Positions 56,737 to 64,000 of a stretch of DNA of 64,000 bases are shown here, piece after piece. Numbering within the stretch: the first letter of the stretch is position 1; every line of letters begins with the position of its first letter. The position numbers were made by a program, and so were the translations under genes. The DNA is from Jaltomata sinuosa (lineage: Eukaryota; Streptophyta; Magnoliopsida; Solanales; Solanaceae): contig QJPP01007599.1 of the NCBI GenBank assembly GCA_003996215.1, positions 310,001-374,000 of the forward strand, given 5' to 3'. Below the pieces are notes generated by a model that saw only the letters and a program-made list of their open reading frames with translations, searched no databases and had not been told where the DNA came from.

Positions 56737-58031
56737 TCATAATTAAGTTGGTAATCTACCAACTTATTGAGCCTTTATTCATGAATTATTGTCATGTTTT
56801 GATGAGAATTAGAGGTACTTATTGGATTTATTGACGTAAATACTGGTACTCTTTGTCAAATGAAGAAATCAAAGGAATTGAACCTAAATAGCTTAAAATG
56901 AAGTTAAAGTATGAAGGAGATCAGAAAGGGGAAGAATCTATAAAGAAATGCAAAATGACATGCGAGCCGCAAAGAGGCACCTACAAACATGAAAGATTAG
57001 AAACTACCTGAGCAGTTAATCACATGCAAGCCATACATTGGAAAGGGCGATCACCCTACCTTTTGCACCTCACATCGCATAGCTGCTGGACTTTACTTCC
57101 TGAAGAGAAAGGCACCTGCGATCCACAAACCTCAGGGTGCGATCATAGGTGCTGTCGCACATCAATAGCACTTTCCCCGAAGGGAATTTTTATCCAATTA
57201 TATGTGACATATTTGGGAAGGTTCTAAAACCCTTTTTGGAATCTGTACCAAAGGGATTCATCAGTTTTTACTTTCCCAAGAAAGAGCAGTGAGAGTACAC
57301 TTTTCTCTCTTCTTCTTCCTCATTGAAAAACACCATTTGTAAGAAATTAGAGCTTGGAATTTGAAGTTAGCTTATCTAATGAATGGAAATTTGGGAAACC
57401 CAATCGGTATCTTTTCTTATTCCTTTGATATGAGTCGCTAAATTCTACTCTAGGGGTGTGTGCATGATGGTGTTTGAAATAGGGATTGGGTATTGATTAA
57501 GTAAGCTTATAATCGATAATTGAGTATGGATTTATTGAAATCTTTATGTTTTAATTATAAAATTAATGGTTTCAAACATTAATTGAGTTTACTAATCTTG
57601 TTCTTGCTTGAAAGAGGAATTCATGAATTGGGTAAGAATTCCATAGTGTGGATTTGAGAGTTCCACCACAAATCAAGGCTAGAAATAGTTTGATTATTGG
57701 AAATACTCATCTAATAGTCAAATCTGGAGATAGTGTGACTCACCCAAGTGCTAATTAGAACTCCATCGAGAGCACACCTCTAGTTTTCCTTATTTTGATT
57801 GCTCAAATTGTGTTTACGTCTACTTTTGTCATATTGAGAACTACTTTCCCAAATTTTACTTTTTCCTTGTTCTAACAATTGATCACACTAGTGAATTGAA
57901 CTTTGACACCTAGTGGAAAATAATAGTCCCATTCCTTGTGGATTCTACCCCGACATCCTATTAGGTTACTTAATTGTTTTTCTTGACGATCGATACCACC
58001 TCCAATGGGAGAGTGCTTTTGAATGTCATCA
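56737..58031 (+). mobile_element. 3' LTR of the plus-strand Athila-like element
   Basis: Starts TCATAATTAAGTTGG (decayed TG) and ends GAATGTCATCA. About 170 bases shorter than its partner because of a deletion near 57,755. The dyad arms (56,743-56,765) are intact. Followed by target half gtgct. Confidence 0.9.
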
Positions 58032-60101
58032 GTGCTTTGTATGCTGGTGCAACACTGCACCTGTGACCTTTTGTCTAAAGGTGCGATGATCGTTGTCCAT
58101 TTAAATGTATTCTCCTTCTTCATTTCACTAAGTGTTAAACATATTTTCCTCCATTGTTGAGATCTAAAAGGGAGCTTTGTCCACTATTTCTTACCAAATT
58201 CTTGAGGTACCAAGATAATTCTTTTCCCCCTATCTTTCTATTGTGTGTATGGTTGCTAATTTTATATTTTGTTTTCAAATTGGGTACCATATTGCATGAT
58301 TTTTCTTAGATTAAAGTGGTGGGTTTCAAACTATTCGTGGTTGTAATTTACTCCCCATTCTACTTAAATTTGGGGCATACACCCTGCATTCCGTTAGGAC
58401 CACGTTTATGAAATTTATTTTTGTTTCGTTAACCAGGCCCCAATGGTCATTTTTGGACCCGATTTTTGTATAGTAATATGGGTGTTATTTTTCTCATCTT
58501 GACTCCTAGATTATATTTGTTATATCATGGCACCATTCTTAGGCTTTACAAAAAGGAAAGGCACATGATTGACAGTTCGTGCTTGCAGTTCAACCCCGCG
58601 GTAGGTTATGATTTACTTCCTTTAAAATTAGCTTAGTTAGATTTTATATGCTATACGTTGCTCAAATGTTAGGGTAGGTTTAAGTTAGAATTAGGCTTAA
58701 ATCTTTTTTCCATATATTTGGCTATCTCTTGGACTGTAGAATAGAATTACTAAGTTTATCCTTAGTTTAAGGCGTTGTAGCCTTGTGATGTTAGCCTAGA
58801 ATCCTTAACATGAGTTTTAAAGAGGTTTTAGAGGTAGAGTAGGAATTATCAATCATTTTTACTTCATCATCCCGTCTTTCAATAGTTTTTTTTTTTTTAC
58901 TATATAACTGTAGGCCCGAGGCCATAGCTCAGATTTGGATGGAGTTCCAGGTTAGTCGCCTTATTTGAAGGGTGCTTTTCCCCTGTTTGCTATGTATATA
59001 TGTACATGTACTCCCTGTGGTGGCACTTATATATTTTTTCATTCATGTACATTGCTCATGACATGGTTTAATAGAGAAAATTTGGGTGTTTTAGCTTGTA
59101 AAGAGATTTTTCTCCCTTACTACATATTTCATGTTTTTAAAAAGGATTGATTTTACCTTACTACTAGCTTTCAGATCTTTGAACTAAAATGCCCCATCTT
59201 TTACTGATTTGAGTTTAAAGGACTCATACTTATTTACTATTACATCCGACTGGGATTTCAAACTCATGTTTATTTACTTATTGTTATTTATGACTGGAAT
59301 TCTTGACTCACGTTTACTTATTGTTATGTCCGACTGGAATTACAGACTCACATTTATTTACTGTTATGTCCGACTTGAATTTCGATCATACTGCATTGCA
59401 CCCATCTCATATCATATCAAATTTCATTCCTACTTATTTTTGCTTGGAGTGTCTATTTTGTCTTTCTTATTATAATTATCTTCACCCTTAGCCGGGTTAC
59501 TTTCTTGCTTTCAGTTTCCTGTAATAACTAGATTTAGGTGGATATCAATATCTAGTTTATTTTCCTATTTCTTATATTATATATAATCCTTATGAGCTTG
59601 GTCAACCTATGATGCCTACTGAGTACCCCATATTTTGGTACTCATACTATATTATTGTATCTTTTCTAATGCAGCATCTAGTATGAGTCACCCTCGTTGA
59701 CCATCCACTTGTTTGCGGCCAACTGTTGTTTAGATCGTGGTGAGCTCCCAATGTTTGGAGATCCCTACTACTTTCCATCTACTCATACCATGTGTATTTT
59801 ATATTTTGGTAGACAGTAGCATCTTGTATATTACTATTTCTATACATAGATGCTCTTATACCAGTGACACCAGGTCTGGGGTTTAGTTCTTGTATACATT
59901 TTATCTTTCCTTGCCTCTTAAGGGCCTATTTGTATATTTTTTACTATTAGGTATATATCTATATTGTTGGATTGTATCTTGTTATGATTTCTCTTCTGTT
60001 TTACTTATTTAAATGCTTATTTATAGTACCGTGTTCTTGGGTTGGCTTGCCTACTGGGGAATTTAGTAGGCTCCATCATGGTTTGACTTAATTTCATGAT
60101 A
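58032..60101 (+). mobile_element. 3' LTR of element B, piece 3
   Basis: Continues 5' LTR homology from 'gtgctttgtatgctg' (27,158 region) to the end 'atttcatgata', aligned with 27,155-29,188. It contains the amplified 'tccgactggaat' repeats (59,225-59,390). Followed by gaaga, the right target half of element B. Confidence 0.9.
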
Positions 60102-61350
60102 GAAGAGGTGCCCAAACCAGTCGTTAGGGCTGCAGTTCATGGCAGGGGACAGGCGAGAGGAAGCAGAGGTAGCGGAAAGAAGGCAACACCCACAAGGGGC
60201 ATAGCACAGGCTACAACACTGGATTGAGAGAGGTCTGCATCTCCTCCCCTACATGGTGATCTTTTTAAGGTTGCATAGGAGGAAGAAATACCCATTCAGA
60301 ATAATAAGGCAGCACCAGTTCAGGGAGGTGGAGCTCCAGCATAAATATCATCAATATTTGTTCAATAGGTCCTGAGTTTTCTGAGTGGGCTGGATGGGAC
60401 TAGAACCACACCTGCAGTTCCTACTATATAACATTCAGGGGTTCAACATGTTTCTGCTATAGCACCTTGGTTGGATGAGGCTTCGTAGATGGGTATCTTA
60501 CTATGACAGGTAACAAGTCCGGTAATGACCGATGATGAGCATGATCATTTTTGTAAATTTGTCAAGATAAAGCCTCTGGTCTATCATGGTTTAGAATCTA
60601 AGGATACGTACAAATTTCTTATTGACAGCCATGAGGTACTTTATAGAATAGGGATAGTTTAAAGGTATGGGGTTGAGTTTGTCACTTTTCAGCCGCAGGG
60701 TGACACTAAGATGTGGTGGAGGGATTTGGTGGAGTGTAGTCCTACTGGGTCCCTTCTAATGACTTGGAGTCAGTTCTACCAGGTGCTCTTAAATTAAGTA
60801 CATTTTGCGTATTATAAGAGACAGGAGGAGTGGTGAGTTTTCTAATATTAAGTAGGTAAATTTATCAATTGCAACCTATGAGGCTTGATATTATTTGCTT
60901 TCCTAGTAATCTTTATAATTGATCAATACTTAAGAGGAATATATTTGTCATTTCATGAAAGTGTTGAACACAATGCTTCATATTTTAGCTCTTCAAATGG
61001 TAACCTCTAACAGGTCTTTTTGGGAGGTGATTGAGTTTGTGAAAAATATGGAATGTCTTAAATAAGAGGGTTATACAAAGATGGCTTCAAAGAAGCCCCT
61101 GACAGAGGGAAGTTTTAGTGATCAATATTCTAAGGGTCAGATTACTTCACAGGGATATCTTAGTCATCTACAATACAGGTGTCTGCTAGGGGTCCGTTAG
61201 GGGCCAGCCAGCCTTTTTCAGATTTTGGTAGTTAACTCACTTCATCTGCTCTAGTTCAGTGACCCACCTTAGACCATGCTCGCTATAAGTGTAGTGAGGT
61301 TTCTCATATTTAGAGGAATTATCCTAGATATCAAAAAACAAGTCAACAAC
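60102..61350 (+). pseudogene. Gag of element C, continued after the B insertion
   Basis: Resumes the frame started at 26,461 with an Arg/Gly-rich stretch (VHGRGQARGSRGSGKK). The capsid region at 60,530-60,800 has DEHDHFCKFVKIKPLVYHGL, YKFLIDSHEVLYRIGIV, YGVEFVTFQPQGDTKMWWRD and LMTWSQFYQVLL. The zinc knuckle near 61,283-61,325 has lost two of its four ligands (first Cys to Arg, last Cys to Tyr) and carries a stop. Frameshifts occur after 60,790. Confidence 0.85.
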
Positions 61351-61529
61351 TTGCTTCTAGAGCTCTGGAAGGTAGATGAGGTAATAGATATGGTAGAGAT
61401 AATCCACAAGGTAGGTGGGGTAGTCACACGGCTAACAAGGGTGGCGTTAGACTAATTAGGGTGATGGTAATACTGGCAAAGTTGTTAATTATCCCAACAA
61501 CGACTGAAATCATGCTTGTGGTATGAACC

Positions 61530-62215
61530 ATTTGTACGCCTTTCCAGGCAAGCCCAAGGCATAGGCATTAGATGCTGTGATCACGAATACTATTCTTGTT
61601 TGTGACCACATGTCTACAATTCTATTAGATCTTGGTTCTACTTTCTCATATGTGTTTGCTAGTTTTGCTGTGGGGCTAGACATAGTTTGTTAATTGCTTA
61701 ATTTTCCTATTTATGAGTCTACTCTGATTGGTGATTCTAGCTATTGATAGAGTATATCGTGCTTGTCCTATCATAATTGAGGGGCAAAAGATATGGACTG
61801 ATTTTGTAATTTTGGACATGGTGGATTTTGACATCATTCTAGGGATGAGTTGGTTGTCCCTTCACCATGCTATATTAGATTGTCATGCTAAGACAGTCAC
61901 CGTGGCTATGCTTGGAATAGATAGACTTGAGTGGGAGGGTAATTATAGTTTTGCTCCCATGAAAATAACATCTTCTCTTCATGCCTAGAGTTTGATAGGA
62001 AAGGGGTGTTTGGCATTCTTAGCACATCTCTGAGACACTATTGCAGTGGTTCTCTCCCTCTCTATTGAGTTAGTTTCTGTGGTGCGTGAGTTTCAGGATG
62101 TATTTCCTATAAATTTTCTTTGCATGCCACTGGACCGCGACATTGACTTTTGTATTGATTTAGAGCCAAATAGTATCCCATTTATATTCCTTCCTATAGA
62201 ATGGTAACCGTTGAG
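61530..62215 (+). pseudogene. Aspartic protease of element C
   Basis: A conserved start HLYAFPGKPKA (61,530) and retropepsin site LDLGSTFSYVF (near 61,628). After a frameshift near 61,735: VYRACPIIIEGQKIWTDFVILDMVDFDIILGMSWLSLHHAILD (to 61,880). The linker LIGKGCLAFLAHL (61,992) is the left edge of the 1,254-base duplication. It continues to RDIDFCIDLEPN near 62,140. Confidence 0.85.
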
Positions 62216-63254
62216 TTGAGGGAGCTAAAGGCTTAGTTGCAAGAATTTTTGGGTAAGAGATTCATTTATCAGAGTGCCTCCCTGTAGGGTTCTCCATTCT
62301 TGTTTGTAAAGAAGAAGGATGATAGTCTATGTATATGGAAAGACTACCAGCAGTTGAGTAAGGTTACAATCCGTAACAAGTATCCTCTTACTCATATCAA
62401 TGATCTATCTAACCTGTTGTAGGGTGCATCAGTATTTTCTAAGATTGATATAAGGTCCGGATATCATCATCTAAAAATTTGGTCCACTGATATTTTGAAC
62501 ATTGCATTCTAGATTAGTTACGGGAACTACAAATTTCTAGTGGTATTGTTTGGGCTAACTAATGCCTCGGCCTCCTTTATGATATTGATGAATGGGATAC
62601 TTAAGCCATTCGTGGACTCCTTTGTGATTATTTTCATTGATGACATCTTAGTTTATTCTAAAATTAAGGACGAGCATGAGAATCACCTAATGATTGTGTC
62701 ACATTTGCAAAAAAAGAAGGAGTTGTATGCAAAATTTTGTAAGTGTGAATTCTATTTGGCTTCTGTGTCCTTTTTGGGGCATGTAGTTTCAATAAAGAGG
62801 GTGATGGTAGACCCGTAAAATATTGATGTAGTTATTGATTTGTATAGACTCACTCCGCTGAACAAGGCTCGTAGCTTTATGGGGTTGGCCAGTTAATACC
62901 ATAGGTTTATGAAGGGGTTTGCATCCATTGCTACTCATCTGACCTGGCTAACTCAAAAAGAGGTAAAGTTTCATTGGTCAGATGAATGTGAGGAGAGATT
63001 TCAAAATCTTAAGACCTTGTTGACTCCTACCCCCATTCTTTCATTGCCAGTAGAGGGTAAGGATTTCACTGTATATTATGATGCCTCATGTTCTGGGTTA
63101 GGTATTATTTTGATACAGGAAAGAAATGTTATTGTGTATGATTTGAGGCAGTTGAAAGTGAATGAGAAGAATTATCCTACTCATGACTTAGAGTTGGCTG
63201 CAGTGGTTTTTTCTCTTAAAATATTGAGTCATTATTTGTATAGGGTGCATTCTG
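62200..63254 (+). pseudogene. Reverse transcriptase and early RNase H of element C, first copy
   Basis: LFVKKKDDSLCIW, SKVTIRNKYPLTHI, SKIDIRSGYHHL, FGLTNASASF, catalytic FIDD at 62,633-62,644, SFLGHVVS, KGFASIATHLTWLTQKEV, FHWSDECEE. RNase H starts with YYDASCSGLG (near 63,078), keeping its first catalytic Asp. Stops lie at 62,234 (GCTTAG), 62,286 (CTGTAG) and others. RNase H ends at YLYRVHSE, where the duplication begins. Confidence 0.9.
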
Positions 63255-63454
63255 AAGGGGTGTTTGGTATTCTTAGCACATCTCTGAGACACTATTGCAG
63301 TGGTTCTCTCCCTCTCTATTGAGTTAGTTTCTGTGGTGCGTGAGTTTCAAGATGTATTTCCTATAAATTTTCTTTGCATGTCACTGGACCGCGACATTGA
63401 CTTTTGTATTGATTTAGAGCCAAATAGTGTCCCATTTATATTCCTTCCTATAGA

Positions 63455-64000
63455 ATGGTAACCGTTGAGTTGAGGGAGCTAAAGGCGCAGTTGCAAGAAT
63501 TTTTGGGTAAGAGATTCATTTATCAGAGTGCCTCCCTGTGGGGTTCTCCATTCTTGTTTGTAAAGAAGAAGGATGATAGTCTATGTATATGGAAAGACTA
63601 CCAGCAGTTGAGTAAGGTTACAATCCGTAACAAGTATCCTCTTACTCATATCAATGATCTATCTAACCTGTTGTAGGGTGCATCAGTATTTTCTAAGATT
63701 GATATAAGGTCCGGATATCATCATCTAAAAATTTGGTCCACTGATATTTTGAACATTGCATTCCAGATTAGGTACGGGAACTACAAATTTCTAGTGGTAT
63801 TGTTTGGGCTAACTAATGTCTCGGCCTCCTTTATGAGATTGATGAATGAGATACTTAAGCCATTCTTGGACTCCTTTGTGATTGTTTTCATTGATGACAT
63901 CTTAGTTTATTCTAAAAGTAAGGACGAGCATGAGAATCACCTAATGATTGTGTCACATTTGCAAAAAGAGAAGGAGTTGTATGCAAAATTTTGTAAGTGT
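63455..64000 (+). pseudogene. Reverse transcriptase of element C, second copy (runs off window)
   Basis: Same RT blocks as the first copy. At two sites where the first copy has a stop this copy has the sense codon (GCGCAG at 63,486; CTGTGG at 63,538), so it is the better preserved unit. A stop remains at 63,674 (GTTGTAG). FIDD at 63,887-63,898. Confidence 0.9.

Larger units (their letters stand above)
46378..58031 (+). mobile_element. Athila-like non-autonomous element, plus strand (11.7 kb)
   Basis: 5' LTR 46,378-47,850, primer site 47,856, gag-protease 47,975-50,958, signature 51,192-51,222, promoter-like block, intron 51,884-53,027, second ORF 53,032 to about 54,640, 3' non-coding region, purine tract, 3' LTR 56,737-58,031. 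Target site gttct/gtgct. RT, RNase H and integrase are absent, exactly as in the minus copy. Confidence 0.9.
26496..60101 (+). mobile_element. Element B: Tekay/Del-type chromovirus nested in C and itself invaded twice
   Basis: 5' LTR 26,496-29,188; primer site 29,190; gag; protease; RT; RNase H; integrase; chromodomain end; 3' LTR in three pieces (34,485-35,092, 46,303-46,377, 58,032-60,101). The flanking 5-base duplication gcaga/gaaga matches in four of five positions. Without its two passengers the element is about 10.7 kb. Confidence 0.9.
23840..64000 (+). mobile_element. Element C: outer Ty3/gypsy element, split by B, runs off the window
   Basis: The 5' LTR ends at 26,243, the primer site follows, and gag begins at 26,461. 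Element B (26,496-60,101) interrupts gag. The gag frame resumes at 60,102 and goes on through protease and RT to the end of the window. The integrase and 3' LTR lie outside. This is the oldest layer of the nest. Confidence 0.85.
62001..64000. repeat. 1,254-bp direct duplication of the linker, RT and RNase H in element C
   Basis: 'aaggggtgtttgg' starts both units, at 62,001 and 63,255. All later landmarks are offset by exactly 1,254 (for example FIDD at 62,633 and 63,887). By eye about 14 differences occur in the 740 bases visible of the second unit. The first unit ends in early RNase H (YLYRVHSE). The second runs off the window. Confidence 0.95.

Overview
No intact host gene is visible in this window. 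It reads as plant nuclear heterochromatin, built almost entirely of decayed LTR retrotransposons. The Ty3/gypsy chromodomain (Tekay/Del-type) pol genes, the Athila-like and probable Tat/Ogre-like parts, the iMet- and Asp-type primer sites and the LTR style suggest a eudicot, most likely Solanaceae. The family-level guess is from recall and was not checked. Nearly every coding stretch carries stops and frameshifts, and many stops look like CAG to TAG, as expected when methylated cytosines decay.

Layout. 1-2,172: 3' end and 3' LTR of an Athila-like element (+). 2,173-7,971: mosaic chromovirus 'A' (+), whose right part (about 4,296-7,971) plus the attached Athila LTR fragment (7,972 to about 8,985) is a duplicate of 31,300-36,100. 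About 9,000-18,100: remnant 'F' on the minus strand, read as Tat/Ogre-like, with a 4-kb LTR, a polypurine tract and a 3' non-coding zone made of at least six different tandem arrays. About 18,160-19,978: LTR fragment 'E'. 19,979-23,839: internally deleted gypsy element 'D'. From 23,840 to the window end: a three-level nest.

The nest. Outer element C has its 5' LTR at about 23,840-26,243 and starts gag at 26,461. After 35 coding bases gag is split by element B (26,496-60,101, target duplication gcaga/gaaga). C's gag then resumes in frame at 60,102 and runs through protease and RT to the window end. B's own 3' LTR is broken twice: by a minus-strand Athila-like element (35,093-46,302, cttgg/ctttg) and by a plus-strand one (46,378-58,031, gttct/gtgct). 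Only 75 bases of B separate them. The three LTR pieces of B (608 + 75 + 2,070) sum to the size of its intact 5' LTR (2,693).

Most interesting system. The two Athila-like elements share one unusual design in opposite orientations: gag-protease, no reverse transcriptase, RNase H or integrase, then a second gene resembling the 'putative plant transposon protein' domain. That gene sits behind what looks like its own promoter (TATA box, pyrimidine-rich leader) and a 1.14-kb intron. The shared design points to a propagated non-autonomous family rather than two independent wrecks.
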